A stretch of DNA of 64,000 nucleotides. Origin: Microbacterium suwonense. Lineage in GTDB: Bacteria > Actinomycetota > Actinomycetes > Actinomycetales > Microbacteriaceae. Position 1 is the first letter of the stretch, and each line of letters opens with the position of its first letter. Shown here one piece after another: positions 35,073 through 43,892 of this stretch. The translations under genes and the position numbers were made by a program. Where the stretch lies: positions 2,170,001 through 2,234,000 of the forward strand of contig NZ_AP027728.1 of assembly GCF_030296555.1 (NCBI RefSeq). The letters run 5' to 3'. The notes under the pieces were generated by a model. The model did no database searches. It saw nothing but the letters and a program-made list of their open reading frames with translations, and had not been told where the DNA came from.

Positions 35073-35390
35073 TCAGTCGTCGGCTTCGGTGATCCGCTCG
35101 TGCTCCACGCGCACCACGCGGGAGTGCCTGCGGGCCGTGCGCTCCAGAATCAGCGCGACGACACCGCCCAGGGCGATGCCGATCGGCACGGTCCACAGCA
35201 GTGCGAAGCCGAACACCTGTCCGGGCGGATAGACGACGTCGACCACAGCGGATTTCTCGTAGCTGCCCACGGCAGTGAGGATGCCCGCGAGGATGACGCC
35301 GAGCACGGCGCCGAGCCCCAGGAACACGCCGAAGCGGGGGACCGGGCGCACCCGGGCCTCGATCGTCTGGGGTTCTGCGTTGCGGGGCAT
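35073..35390 (-). CDS. Small two-helix membrane protein
   Basis: A 105-residue protein with two hydrophobic segments (FGVFLGLGAVLGVILAGIL and VFGFALLWTVPIGIALGGVV) and a charged C-terminus (EHERITEADD). Function not recognised. ATG 35390 has GACAAT six bases upstream (35397-35402), indicating a leaderless mRNA. Confidence 0.72.
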   Translation of the reverse strand: MPRNAEPQTIEARVRPVPRFGVFLGLGAVLGVILAGILTAVGSYEKSAVVDVVYPPGQVFGFALLWTVPIGIALGGVVALILERTARRHSRVVRVEHERITEADD

Positions 35391-35431
35391 GCCTCTATTG
35401 TCCCACGGCCAGCGCGCACCGCTCCCGCGTT

Positions 35432-35565
35432 CGAGACTTCTGTTCTGGCACGAGACTTCTGTTCTGGCACGAGACTTCTGTTCTGGCACGAGACTGCACT
35501 GCAGTGCAGAAGTCTCACGCTGGAAGGGAAGTCTCACGCTGGAGAGGAAGTCTCACGCTGGAAGG
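35432..35565. repeat. Cruciform array of 19-base units (copy 1)
   Basis: Three exact 19-base units CGAGACTTCTGTTCTGGCA (35432-35450, 35451-35469, 35470-35488), then a 14-base palindrome TGCACTGCAGTGCA (35495-35508), then three 19-base units in opposite sense (from GAAGTCTCACGCTGG at 35509, 35528 and 35547). The halves are partly complementary. Sister array at 61216-61340. Confidence 0.85.
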
Positions 35566-35571
35566 GAAGCG

Positions 35572-35928
35572 TCAGGGGCGCAGCGGGAGCAGGGGCGACA
35601 GGTCGGCGCGGGTGCCGGATGCCGAGACGCGGCCGGCGGCCATGGCATCCGTCCATGACTGAGCGCCCGTGGCCAGCGCGATCCAGGTCGCGGCATCCAT
35701 CTCCACCACGTTCGGAGGCGTGCCGCGGGTGTGCCGCGGCCCCTGCACGACCTGCACCGCACCGAACGGAGGCACGCGCACCTCGACACTGTTGCCGGGA
35801 GCCTTCTCGTCCAGCAGCTGCAGCAGGTAGCGCACGGCAGTAGCGGTGGCCGGACGCGCGGCGCCCCCGGCGGCGACTGCGGCGAGCGCTGCACGTCCGT
35901 CGGCGGTCTCGATCCTGCGGCTGGGCAT
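35572..35928 (-). CDS. Sterol carrier (SCP2-like) family protein
   Basis: A 118-residue protein resembling the sterol-carrier family proteins often found beside purine genes in Actinobacteria. Features are [36 protein letters not shown] and [18 protein letters not shown]. The lipid-binding role is inferred from family and the physiological ligand is unknown. ATG 35928. The 19-base array lies just past its stop. Confidence 0.72.
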   Translation of the reverse strand: MPSRRIETADGRAALAAVAAGGAARPATATAVRYLLQLLDEKAPGNSVEVRVPPFGAVQVVQGPRHTRGTPPNVVEMDAATWIALATGAQSWTDAMAAGRVSASGTRADLSPLLPLRP

Positions 35929-36006
35929 GATTCCAGGCTATGCCGTCTGCGCTGCGCCCACCCACGTCGCCCCGGTGAGCCCCGCCCGGGGCTAGGGTCG
36001 AAGAAG

Positions 36007-36702
36007 ATGACGGACACAGCTCAGAACTCCCCCACCGGCAGCACCCTGCTCGGCGCGCGCGCGCTGCTGTCCGCCGCCGCCCGTGCCGAGGACTGGGTGC
36101 CGACCTTCCCGATGTCCGCGGACGCACCGCATCCGGCATCCGTGCTCATCCTGTTCGGCCGACTCGACAGCATCCCGGCGCGCACCGACGAGACGACGGT
36201 CGCCGCCGACCTCGACGTGTTGCTGCAGCGCCGGGCCGCCACCCTGTCGTCGCATCCGGGGCAGGTGTCCTTCCCCGGCGGCGGCAGGGAGCAGGGCGAT
36301 GCCGATGCCGTCGCCACCGCGCTGCGCGAGGCGCAGGAGGAGACCGGGCTCGAGCCGACGGGAGTGGACGTTCTCGCCGAGCTGCCCGAGATCCCGCTCG
36401 CGGTGAGCAACTTCCTGGTGACGCCGGTGCTGGGCTGGTGGCGCCGGCCCTCGCGTGTAGCTGCCGTGGATCACGCCGAGACCGTGGAGGTGTTCCGGAT
36501 GCCGGTGGCGCAACTGCTCGATCCGGCGAACCGCTACACGTCGGTTCTCGAGCGGGACGGCATGACCTACCGCGCCCCGGCCTTCGAGGTCGACAGCACC
36601 GTGGTGTGGGGGTTCACCGCCGGCATCCTCAACGCCCTCTTCGACGCCACCGGCTGGGCGCTGCCCTGGGACCCGTCCATCGAGCGTCCTGTCACCGTCT
36701 GA
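36007..36702 (+). CDS. Nudix hydrolase (CoA pyrophosphatase-like)
   Basis: A 231-residue Nudix protein. The Nudix box is clear: GGGREQGDADAVATALREA followed by QEETGLE. The upstream stretch SSHPGQVSFPGG is characteristic of the CoA pyrophosphatase subgroup (NudL/YeaB). ATG 36007 stands eight bases behind TAGGGT (35993-35998), so the mRNA is leaderless or nearly so. A terminator hairpin follows. Confidence 0.87.
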   Translation: MTDTAQNSPTGSTLLGARALLSAAARAEDWVPTFPMSADAPHPASVLILFGRLDSIPARTDETTVAADLDVLLQRRAATLSSHPGQVSFPGGGREQGDADAVATALREAQEETGLEPTGVDVLAELPEIPLAVSNFLVTPVLGWWRRPSRVAAVDHAETVEVFRMPVAQLLDPANRYTSVLERDGMTYRAPAFEVDSTVVWGFTAGILNALFDATGWALPWDPSIERPVTV

Positions 36703-36709
36703 CATGTCA

Positions 36710-36732
36710 TCGGTGCGCCCATCGCGCACCGA
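36710..36732. terminator. Hairpin after the Nudix gene
   Basis: Nine-base arms TCGGTGCGC and GCGCACCGA with a 5-base loop, eight bases past the stop. Probable terminator before purD. Confidence 0.55.
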
Positions 36733-36738
36733 CAGGCT

Positions 36739-36795
36739 CCAGGTCGCGATGGATGCCGCCGCGCGGAGCGAGGAGCGACATCCATTGCGACCTGG
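36739..36795. repeat. Long hairpin, family G/H, upstream of purD
   Basis: Seventeen-base arms with one mismatch (CCAGGTCGCGATGGATG at 36739-36755, partner 36779-36795), loop 23 bases. It lies between the Nudix terminator and the purD promoter. The core resembles the element at 34353-34397. Confidence 0.7.
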
Positions 36796-36833
36796 GCGCC
36801 GTCACGCGGCGGTGACCGGAACGGCCCCCGCCG

Positions 36834-36839
36834 GTAGGC
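36834..36839 (+). promoter_or_regulatory. -10 box of leaderless purD
   Basis: TAGGCT starting at about 36835, followed by seven bases and ATG 36848. No ribosome site is present. Confidence 0.55.
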
Positions 36840-36847
36840 TTGCGGAC

Positions 36848-38125
36848 ATGAAGATCCTGGTTCTCGGCTCCGGTGCGCGCGAGCACGCGATCATCCTCTC
36901 TCTGCGCTCGGAGGATGCCGAGCACGAGCTCTTCGCGGCGCCCGGCAATGCCGGAATCGCGCAGGATGCCACGATCGTCGACCTCGACCCGCTCGACGGC
37001 TCCGCGATCGCCGGCTTCGCGAATGAGCGCGGCATCGACCTGGTCGTCATCGGGCCCGAGGCTCCGCTGGTCGCGGGCGTCGCCGATGCGCTGCGCGAGC
37101 GCGGCGTGCCGGTGTTCGGACCGGGGAAGGCCGCCGCACAGTTGGAGGGCTCGAAGGCGTTCGCCAAGCGGATCATGGATGCCGCCGGCGTGCCCACCGG
37201 GCGGGCGGTGCGCGCAGCATCCGTCGCCGAGGTCGCGGCCGCCTTCGACGACTTCGGCGCCCCCCACGTCGTCAAGGCCGACGGACTCGCCGCCGGCAAG
37301 GGCGTGATCGTCACCACCGACCGCGACGAGGCGCTCGCGCACGCCGAACAGTACCTGCCCGCCGGCCCCGTGCTGGTCGAGGAGTTCCTGACCGGGCCCG
37401 AGGTCTCGCTGTTCTTCCTCAGCGACGGCGACACCGTGCGCGCGCTCAGCCCGGCACAGGACTTCAAACGCGCCCTCGACGGCGACGGCGGGCCCAACAC
37501 CGGCGGCATGGGCGCCTACTCGCCCCTCCCCTGGCTCGCCGAGCAGTTCGGCAGCGTGGACGGCTTCGTCGCCGAAGTGACCGACACCGTCGCGCTGCCC
37601 GTGATCCGGCAGCTGGATGCCGAGGGCACCCCGTTCATCGGTCTGCTCTACGCGGGCCTGATCCTCACCCCCGGCGGCGTGCGCGTGATCGAGTTCAACG
37701 CGCGCTTCGGCGACCCCGAGACCCAGGTGGTGCTGCCGCGGTTGCGCACCCCGCTGTCACGGCTGCTGCTGTCGGCAGCATCCGGGCACCTCGAGGACGA
37801 GCCGCAGCCCGAGTTCTCGGACGAGGTCGCGATCACGGTCGTGCTGGCCAGCGAGGGGTACCCCGAGTCACCGCAGACGGGTCGCATGATCGAGGGGCTC
37901 GCCGAGGCGGCATCCGTCGACGGCGTCTCGATCGTGCATGCGGCGACCGGAGCGCCGGATGCACCCGGTGGTGCGCTGGTCGCCACCGGCGGCCGGGTGC
38001 TGAACGTCGTCGCCACCGGTTCGGACTTCGCGGATGCCAGGGAGCGCGCGTACGAGGCCATCGGCCGCATCCGCTTGGACGGCGCGCACTACCGCCACGA
38101 CATCGCCGCGCGCGTCGCGGAGTAG
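36848..38125 (+). CDS. purD: Phosphoribosylamine-glycine ligase PurD
   Basis: Second enzyme of purine synthesis, joining glycine to phosphoribosylamine with ATP. The N-terminal MKILVLGSGAREHAI, PHVVKADGLAAGKGV and GPNTGGMGAYSP, the ATP-grasp metal site RVIEFNARFGDPETQ and normal length (425 residues) make this certain. Translation starts at ATG 36848, seven bases after TAGGCT. Confidence 0.97.
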   Translation: MKILVLGSGAREHAIILSLRSEDAEHELFAAPGNAGIAQDATIVDLDPLDGSAIAGFANERGIDLVVIGPEAPLVAGVADALRERGVPVFGPGKAAAQLEGSKAFAKRIMDAAGVPTGRAVRAASVAEVAAAFDDFGAPHVVKADGLAAGKGVIVTTDRDEALAHAEQYLPAGPVLVEEFLTGPEVSLFFLSDGDTVRALSPAQDFKRALDGDGGPNTGGMGAYSPLPWLAEQFGSVDGFVAEVTDTVALPVIRQLDAEGTPFIGLLYAGLILTPGGVRVIEFNARFGDPETQVVLPRLRTPLSRLLLSAASGHLEDEPQPEFSDEVAITVVLASEGYPESPQTGRMIEGLAEAASVDGVSIVHAATGAPDAPGGALVATGGRVLNVVATGSDFADARERAYEAIGRIRLDGAHYRHDIAARVAE

Positions 38126-38135
38126 CGGCGCTTGG

Positions 38136-38193
38136 GCTGCACCTTCCTGCAACCGCCGCATCGAAAAGTGGCGCGGATGCAGAAGATTGCAGC
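38136..38193. repeat. Imperfect palindrome, family E-like
   Basis: Arms 38136-38154 and 38175-38193 match at 14 of 19 positions. It lies between the convergent purD and GNAT genes, so it may serve as a two-way terminator. Confidence 0.45.
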
Positions 38194-38211
38194 GGATGCC
38201 GGTCGGCACGC

Positions 38212-38742
38212 CTACAGGGTGATCCAGTACTGACGGACCCGCGGATGCCCGGCATCCGGCGCCTCGATGGTGTCGTGCAGCACGCCGCCCGCGCCCTCGA
38301 TGGTGCGGTATGAGCCGGCGTTGTCATCGTCGCAGGTGAGCATGACGCGGTCGTAGCCCTCGGAGCGTGCCCGCTCGAGCACCAGGTTCAGGGCTGTGCG
38401 GGCGATGCCCTCGCGCCGGCGCGATGGACGCACGGAGTAGCCGATGTGTCCGCCGTAGCTGCGCAGCCAGTCGTTGAGCTCGCGGCGGAAGGCGATGAAG
38501 CCGACGACGTGGTCGGCATCGGTGATCCAGAAGTAGTCGCAGGCGACATGTCCTTCGGGCAGCGCCGCGTCGCGGTCCGCGTAGAGCGCGGCCTTCGCGA
38601 CGAGCTCCTCGCACGCTGCGCGGTCGGGAACGGTCCCGAGTTCGAGGCCAGCGCCGTCGATGTGCGCGCCATCGAACTCGGCGACGGTCGCAGCCCAGGA
38701 GTCGTAGAGGTCAGCGGAGGGCGTGGCGAGTTCGATCGGCAT
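38212..38742 (-). CDS. GNAT-family N-acetyltransferase
   Basis: A 176-residue acetyltransferase. The fold is recognisable from VVGFIAFRRELNDWL, then HIGYSVRPSRRREGIARTAL (acetyl-CoA loop RRxGIA) and VMLTCDDDNAGSYRTIEGAG. Similar proteins acetylate small molecules or proteins; the substrate is not predictable. ATG 38742. Convergent with purD. Confidence 0.87.
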   Translation of the reverse strand: MPIELATPSADLYDSWAATVAEFDGAHIDGAGLELGTVPDRAACEELVAKAALYADRDAALPEGHVACDYFWITDADHVVGFIAFRRELNDWLRSYGGHIGYSVRPSRRREGIARTALNLVLERARSEGYDRVMLTCDDDNAGSYRTIEGAGGVLHDTIEAPDAGHPRVRQYWITL

Positions 38743-38770
38743 CCGTCCATCCCATCACACGGAAGCGCGC

Positions 38771-38820
38771 CACTTTGTCGCATCTGCGCCATCGATCGAT
38801 GGCGCAGATGCCAGAAAGTG
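38771..38820. repeat. Hairpin with 32-bp perfect palindrome, family E (copy 2)
   Basis: Bases 38780-38811 form a perfect 32-base palindrome centred on ATCGAT (half GCATCTGCGCCATCGA). CACTTT and AAAGTG flank it at 38771 and 38815. Related to 3015-3064. It is followed by short GGATGCCGGCGGGC repeats to about 38885. Confidence 0.8.
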
Positions 38821-38894
38821 CAGCGGTTGCCGGCGGGCGGACGCCGGGGCGGACGGATGCCGGCGGGCGGATGCCGGCGGTAGCCGCCCGCGCG

Positions 38895-40433
38895 TCAGCG
38901 CAGCTCGTCGGCGCTCTTGCCCTGGTAGCGGCCGATGAACACGGATGCGATGAGCGCGACGGCCATCACGCCGACCGGCAGCAGCATCGCCTGCGCCATG
39001 CCTGCCGAGAAGCCCTCGGCGATGAAGTCGGGCATCGCCCCTCCGCCGCCGAATCCGGTGGGTGCGTCGTCCAGGCCGGGCAGGTTCGCCTCCAGGCGCG
39101 CCTGCATGAACGCCGCGATGGCGGCTGAGCCGACGACCGAGCCGATCGTGCGCGTGGTGTTGTAGATGCCGGCTCCGGCGCCGGCCTGGCGCGGCGGCAG
39201 GTTGCGGGTGGCCTCGGTGGCCAGCGGCCCCCACATGCCGGCGTTGCCGATTCCGAGTAGCGCCGAGGGCAGCAGGAACATCCAGGTCGGGGTGTCCATG
39301 TTCATCAGCGAGGCGTTCCACAGCACGCCGCCGGCCACGCACAGCAGGCCGGGCACCAGCACGAAGCGCGGGTCGACGCGGTCGAGCAGAGCGCCGGCGA
39401 ACGGGGCGAGCACGCCCGAGATGACCGCCATCGGGATCATCAGCAGTGCGGATTCGGTGGGGGTGAGCCCGCGCGCCAGCTGCAGGAAGAACATGAACGG
39501 CAGCGACATGCTGGTGACGGTGAACCCCACCGCGGCGATGCCGAGGTTGGATGCCGAGAAGTTGCGGTCGCGGAACAGGCCGAGCGGCACCAGGGCCTCG
39601 CTCTTGGTCTTCCACTGCTGCAGGACGAACACGATCAGCAGCGCGATGCCGACGCCGATCATCCCCCACACCGAGATGGGTCCGGCGATCGTGCCCCAGT
39701 CGTACTTCTCGCCCTCCTGCAGTCCGAAGACGATCAGGAACAGCGCGACCGCGCTGAGCACGACGCCCAGGTAGTCGAAGCGGTGCGGATGCGTCCTGAG
39801 CCTCGGCACGTAGATCGCGGCCAGCACGAAGCCGATGATGCCGACGGGCACGTTGATGTAGAAGATCCACTCCCAGCCGAGGCCGTCCACGAGCAGTCCG
39901 CCGAGCAGCGGGCCGACGAGGGTGGCAACGCCGGCGGTCGCGCCCCACAGCCCCATCGCGGCACCGCGCCGCTCGGGCGGGAACGTGCGGGTGATGACCG
40001 CCATGGTCTGCGGGGTCATGAACGCCGCGCCCAGCCCCTGCACGGCACGGGCGACGACCAGGCCGACCAGGGTCGTCGACAGGCCGCACCAGAGTGAGGC
40101 GCCGGTGAAGACGACCAACCCGATCAGGTAGATGTTCTTCGGACCGAAGCGATCGCCGAGGCGGCCGGTGATCAGCAGCGGCACGGCATAGGTGAGCAGG
40201 TAGGCGCTGGTGACCCACACGACGTTGTCGAGGTTGTTGGTGTCGGGGTCGAGTGCCGCCTTGATGGCGGGGTTGGCGACCGAGACGATCGTGGTGTCGA
40301 CCAGGATCATGAAGAACCCGATCACCAGCGCCCACAGGCCCGGCCACGGGCTGCGCGGCTTGTGGCCGTGCGCGTACGTTCCCGTCGACGGCCCGCTGGT
40401 CGCGGATGCCGTAGGTGAAAGGGAGTCTGTCAT
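38895..40433 (-). CDS. MFS multidrug exporter, DHA2 family
   Basis: A 512-residue transporter with fourteen predicted helices, a drug/proton antiporter. Typical motifs are LDTTIV-like FFMILVDTTIVSVANPAI, LGDRFGPKNIY (motif A), ARAVQGLGAAFMTPQTM (motif C region) and ATEATRNLPPRQAGAGAGIY. The start overlaps the padR stop by four bases, so expression is coupled to the regulator. The drug spectrum is unknown. Confidence 0.92.
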   Translation of the reverse strand: MTDSLSPTASATSGPSTGTYAHGHKPRSPWPGLWALVIGFFMILVDTTIVSVANPAIKAALDPDTNNLDNVVWVTSAYLLTYAVPLLITGRLGDRFGPKNIYLIGLVVFTGASLWCGLSTTLVGLVVARAVQGLGAAFMTPQTMAVITRTFPPERRGAAMGLWGATAGVATLVGPLLGGLLVDGLGWEWIFYINVPVGIIGFVLAAIYVPRLRTHPHRFDYLGVVLSAVALFLIVFGLQEGEKYDWGTIAGPISVWGMIGVGIALLIVFVLQQWKTKSEALVPLGLFRDRNFSASNLGIAAVGFTVTSMSLPFMFFLQLARGLTPTESALLMIPMAVISGVLAPFAGALLDRVDPRFVLVPGLLCVAGGVLWNASLMNMDTPTWMFLLPSALLGIGNAGMWGPLATEATRNLPPRQAGAGAGIYNTTRTIGSVVGSAAIAAFMQARLEANLPGLDDAPTGFGGGGAMPDFIAEGFSAGMAQAMLLPVGVMAVALIASVFIGRYQGKSADELR

Positions 40434-41089
40434 CGGCGTGCTGCCTTTCGCTGTGCGGCGCTGGCCGCGGGTGATGTCTGTGAGGAGGCGGATGCCGAGG
40501 ACTCGGATGCCGCAGGTCGTGCGTCTCCGACCCAGGCGAAGCCCGGGTCGGCCAGGCGGTCGAGCAGCCCATCGGTCCAGGCGAGCTCGGCGCTGAGCAG
40601 TGCGGCGTGGCGATCCGATTCGATGAGGAACTGCGGCGGCACGTGGGCCGCCGCAGCCGCGTCGAGCTTCGCGCGCAGCTGCTCGTGCTCGGTCTTGAGC
40701 GCCTCACGCCGGGCACCCAGCAACTCGATGACCTCGCCACGGGGCAGGTTGTGCGCCTCGGCGAGCGCAACACGGAACTCCGCTGTGCGATCGGGATTCA
40801 TCAGGCCGCCGCGCACCCAGGTCGCGAGCACCTCTCGCGACCCCGCCCCCAATGCGTAGGTGGTCCGCTCGGGCCTGTTTCCCTCGCGGTCGACCCCCAC
40901 CTCGACGATCAGGCCGTCCCGCTCGAGCCGGGAGACCGTGTGGTAGAACGTGCCGTTGCTGACCCGCACGATGCGGTCTTCCCGGCGCTGGCGCAGCAGG
41001 CGCATCATCTCGTAGGGATGCATGTCGCCCTCGGTGAGCAGCGCGAGCACCATGGCGCCCAGAGGCGTCAGCCGCACGTCATCCGCCAT
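40430..41089 (-). CDS. PadR-family regulator of the adjacent exporter
   Basis: A 219-residue regulator: MADDVRLTPLGAMVLALLTE, HPYEMMRLLRQRREDRIVRV and NGTFYHTVSRLERDGLIVEV form the PadR winged helix; the C-terminal helices dimerise (AphA-like). ATG 41089 is preferred, with GAGGTGGGG upstream; a GTG three codons earlier is possible. First gene of the padR-exporter operon, probably repressing it through the palindrome at 41105-41120. Confidence 0.9.
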   Translation of the reverse strand: MADDVRLTPLGAMVLALLTEGDMHPYEMMRLLRQRREDRIVRVSNGTFYHTVSRLERDGLIVEVGVDREGNRPERTTYALGAGSREVLATWVRGGLMNPDRTAEFRVALAEAHNLPRGEVIELLGARREALKTEHEQLRAKLDAAAAAHVPPQFLIESDRHAALLSAELAWTDGLLDRLADPGFAWVGDARPAASESSASASSQTSPAASAAQRKAARR

Positions 41090-41104
41090 ATACCCCACCT
41101 CGAT

Positions 41105-41120
41105 TAGTCCATATGGACTA
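41105..41120. promoter_or_regulatory. Operator of the padR-exporter operon
   Basis: Perfect 16-base palindrome TAGTCCATATGGACTA just upstream of the padR start, in the promoter region. Likely the PadR binding site. Confidence 0.65.
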
Positions 41121-41202
41121 TATCATCGACGTCGAGACCCAAGACCGGCCGCACAGTCGGGCGCGGACCGTCTTCCGCACCGTCCCCCACTCCGTCCGCA
41201 GC

Positions 41203-42930
41203 TCAGTCCAGGCTCGCCGCCCAGGCGAAGAGGTCGTCGATCAGCGGTGATCCTGCAGCCACGACTCCCATGTGGGAACGCCCCTCGTACTCGCGCACTT
41301 CGACGTCGCGACCCGCCTCGTTCAGGGATGCCGCCAGCGCGCGCTGCATCGAGATCGGGATCACCTCGTCATCGACGCCCTGTCCGAGGAAGAGCGGAGC
41401 AGGAACGATCCCGTCCGCGATGTTCCGCCCCAGCCTTTCGGCAATCGGTCCCGATTCCAGATCCAGCGCGAACAACGGGGCATCGTGGGCCACAGCAGAG
41501 GCGGAGAGGACCGACGCGAGCATCGTGGAGTCGACCGCACAGCGCGATGCCATCGCGTCGACGATCGCCGTCCCGGCAGGGTGCACCACCGCCGAGAACT
41601 CGATGTCGGGATACTCGTCCGCATAGGGAACCAGCATGTACGGGGTCGCCACAGACGAGATGGCACTGCCGGCGGAGACGACCGTCCGCGCCTCGGTGAG
41701 GGGGTCAGCCGCGGCCGAGAGCGCCGCGACTCCTCTGACGTGCAGCTCAGGGGCATACGACTCGGCGATCTGCCCTGCCCACAGCGCGGCGTGCCCGCCC
41801 TGCGAGTGGCCCCACAGCAGCACCTCGCTCGATGCCCGCGCATCTTCGATGTGCACCACCGCCCTGGCAGCATCCAGTGCCGCTCGTCCTTCGCCCTCTC
41901 CGATCAGATAGGGATAACGGCCCGATGTTCCCTGCCCGGGATAGTCGGTCGCGACCACCACCCAGCCGTTCGCGATCGCCCGTCCGATCCCCGGGATCGC
42001 CTCCTCTGACAGCGCATTGTCGAGCAGGCTGGGCGCGCACTCCTGCGCGACCCCTGTGGTGCCGTGCTCCCAGGCCAGGACGGTGCGCGATCCGTCCTCA
42101 GCGTCCGTCAGGGGATACTCGACGACGGCACTGACCAGCGCCGGATGCCCATCACTGTAGGTGGACGAGTACAGGATCCGCAGGGCTGCAGCGCCCACCG
42201 GAACCTCCCCGTCGTAGGGTTCGGTGCGCACGACCGTTCCCGGAACAGAGGGGATGTCACCGGAGAACTCGTAGAAGTCATCGGCTCGATGCGTCGGGGC
42301 GAGAACGGCGAAGGATGCTGCGGTGAGCCCGACCGCGACGACCGCGGCGGTGACGGCACCGATCACCCGCACGACGCCGACCCAGCTGCGTCGCCAGCGC
42401 GCACCGGCGACGCGCGCCCGGCGGAACGCCCGCACGATCGCCAGGATGCCGAGGCAGATCAGTCCGAGCGCTGTGAGGAAGCCGGCTGCCACAGCCGTGA
42501 GGTCCTGCCACATCCAGCAGGAGACCCCCACCGCGACACAGGCGAGTGCTCCCAGCGATCTGCTCCACGCGCGGGCCGCGCCGCCCGAGAGACGATGCAG
42601 CAGCAACGGCGGCACCCCACCCAGCACCACGGCGATGGCGACCACGAACGGGATCACCCGCGCGACACCGGCGAAGAGCACCGCGAGCACCACGGAGGCG
42701 ATCACACCGGTGGCGGCGACCAGCACCACGCGAGGACCCGCTGCCCGACGACGCAGGCGGAGCGCGATGACCGCCGCGGCGAGCGCGGGAAGTGCTGTGA
42801 CCAGGATCAGCAGCACGAGCAGGCTCGTCAACGGCCGCGGCAGCAGCATCCCACCGGCCAGGATCAGGACGATACCGATCACCGACCGCAGGATGGCGCC
42901 TCTGCCCGTCGTGCTCTCCGTCGTCGTCAT
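41203..42930 (-). CDS. Lipase-like alpha/beta hydrolase with N-terminal membrane domain
   Basis: A 575-residue protein. About six or seven helices occupy the first 220 residues. An external alpha/beta hydrolase domain related to secretory lipases follows: VLAWEHGTTGVAQECAPS, VVATDYPGQGTSG, the nucleophile elbow LLWGHSQGGHAAL, and the late GQGVDDEVIP and SHMGVV holding Asp and His. It probably cleaves lipid or ester substrates at the outer face. ATG 42930 has GGGAGGG upstream, and TAGGCT (42949-42954) gives a short leader. Confidence 0.82.
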   Translation of the reverse strand: MTTTESTTGRGAILRSVIGIVLILAGGMLLPRPLTSLLVLLILVTALPALAAAVIALRLRRRAAGPRVVLVAATGVIASVVLAVLFAGVARVIPFVVAIAVVLGGVPPLLLHRLSGGAARAWSRSLGALACVAVGVSCWMWQDLTAVAAGFLTALGLICLGILAIVRAFRRARVAGARWRRSWVGVVRVIGAVTAAVVAVGLTAASFAVLAPTHRADDFYEFSGDIPSVPGTVVRTEPYDGEVPVGAAALRILYSSTYSDGHPALVSAVVEYPLTDAEDGSRTVLAWEHGTTGVAQECAPSLLDNALSEEAIPGIGRAIANGWVVVATDYPGQGTSGRYPYLIGEGEGRAALDAARAVVHIEDARASSEVLLWGHSQGGHAALWAGQIAESYAPELHVRGVAALSAAADPLTEARTVVSAGSAISSVATPYMLVPYADEYPDIEFSAVVHPAGTAIVDAMASRCAVDSTMLASVLSASAVAHDAPLFALDLESGPIAERLGRNIADGIVPAPLFLGQGVDDEVIPISMQRALAASLNEAGRDVEVREYEGRSHMGVVAAGSPLIDDLFAWAASLD

Positions 42931-43012
42931 CTGCCCTCCCGGTTGTTCAGCCTAGAGCGAGGCGGCGAGCCCTTCGACAATGTCGTGTGCCGTGACCGGA
43001 TGGCGAGCGCGC

Positions 43013-43018
43013 GATAAT
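43013..43018 (+). promoter_or_regulatory. -10 box of leaderless purC
   Basis: GATAAT, then six bases to GTG 43025. Confidence 0.55.
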
Positions 43019-43024
43019 GGTCAC

Positions 43025-43888
43025 GTGAGCGAAGCACTGAGCATCCCCGGCTGGCGGCACCTCTACTCGGGCAAGGTCCGCGACCTGTATGCCTCGGAGG
43101 ATCCCGCCGACACGCGCATCCTCGTCGTGGCATCCGACCGGGTGAGCGCCTTCGACTTCGTGCTCTCCCCCGGCATCCCGCAAAAGGGCGAGCTGCTCAC
43201 CACTCTGAGCACGTGGTGGTTCGACAGGCTCGACGACGTGCCGAACCACATCGTCGAGGGCGATATCCCGGATGCCGTGGCCGGCCGCGCCATGCTCGCG
43301 ATGGCTCTGGAGATGCTGCCGGTCGAATGCGTGGTGCGCGGCTACATCACCGGATCCGGCTGGGCGGAGTACGTCGAGGGCGGCACGGTGTGCGGCATTC
43401 CGCTGCCCGCCGGTCTGAAGAACGGCGACCGTCTGCCGCAGCCGCTGTTCACCCCGGCCTACAAGGCGCCGATGGGCGAGCACGACGAGAACATCTCCTT
43501 CGAGAAGGTCGTCGAGCTGGTCGGTGCCGAGCGCGCCGCGCAGCTGCGCGACACTTCGCTGTCCCTCTACGCGCGGGCGGCTGCGATTGCCGAGGAGAAG
43601 GGGCTGATCCTCGCCGACACGAAGTTCGAGTTCGGAACGGATGCCGATGGCACCCTGCGCGTGGCGGACGAGGTGCTCACCAGCGACTCGTCGCGGTACT
43701 GGGACGCGTCGACCTGGGAGTCCGGCTCGACGCCCGAAGAGCGGATGGCGAGCTTCGACAAGCAGATCGTGCGGGACTGGCTGGCGGCGCACTGGGACAA
43801 GCAGGGCGAGCCGCCGGCGCTGCCCGAGGAGGTCGTCGCGAAGACCGCCGACCGCTATCGCGAGCTGATCGACCGTCTCACGGCCTGA
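43025..43888 (+). CDS. purC: SAICAR synthetase PurC
   Basis: Phosphoribosylaminoimidazole-succinocarboxamide synthase, adding aspartate in purine synthesis. Typical blocks are LYSGKVRDLY, VVASDRVSAFDFVL, VECVVRGYITGSGW and ILADTKFEFG. GTG 43025 (287 residues) is preferred over a longer frame because the promoter lies at 43013-43018. Ends five bases from the convergent vapC stop. Confidence 0.96.
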   Translation: MSEALSIPGWRHLYSGKVRDLYASEDPADTRILVVASDRVSAFDFVLSPGIPQKGELLTTLSTWWFDRLDDVPNHIVEGDIPDAVAGRAMLAMALEMLPVECVVRGYITGSGWAEYVEGGTVCGIPLPAGLKNGDRLPQPLFTPAYKAPMGEHDENISFEKVVELVGAERAAQLRDTSLSLYARAAAIAEEKGLILADTKFEFGTDADGTLRVADEVLTSDSSRYWDASTWESGSTPEERMASFDKQIVRDWLAAHWDKQGEPPALPEEVVAKTADRYRELIDRLTA

Positions 43889-43892
43889 TCCC

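Noticed and set aside
35432..35565. CRISPR-like array
   Set aside because: Units abut without spacers, the second half is inverted, and no cas gene is near.
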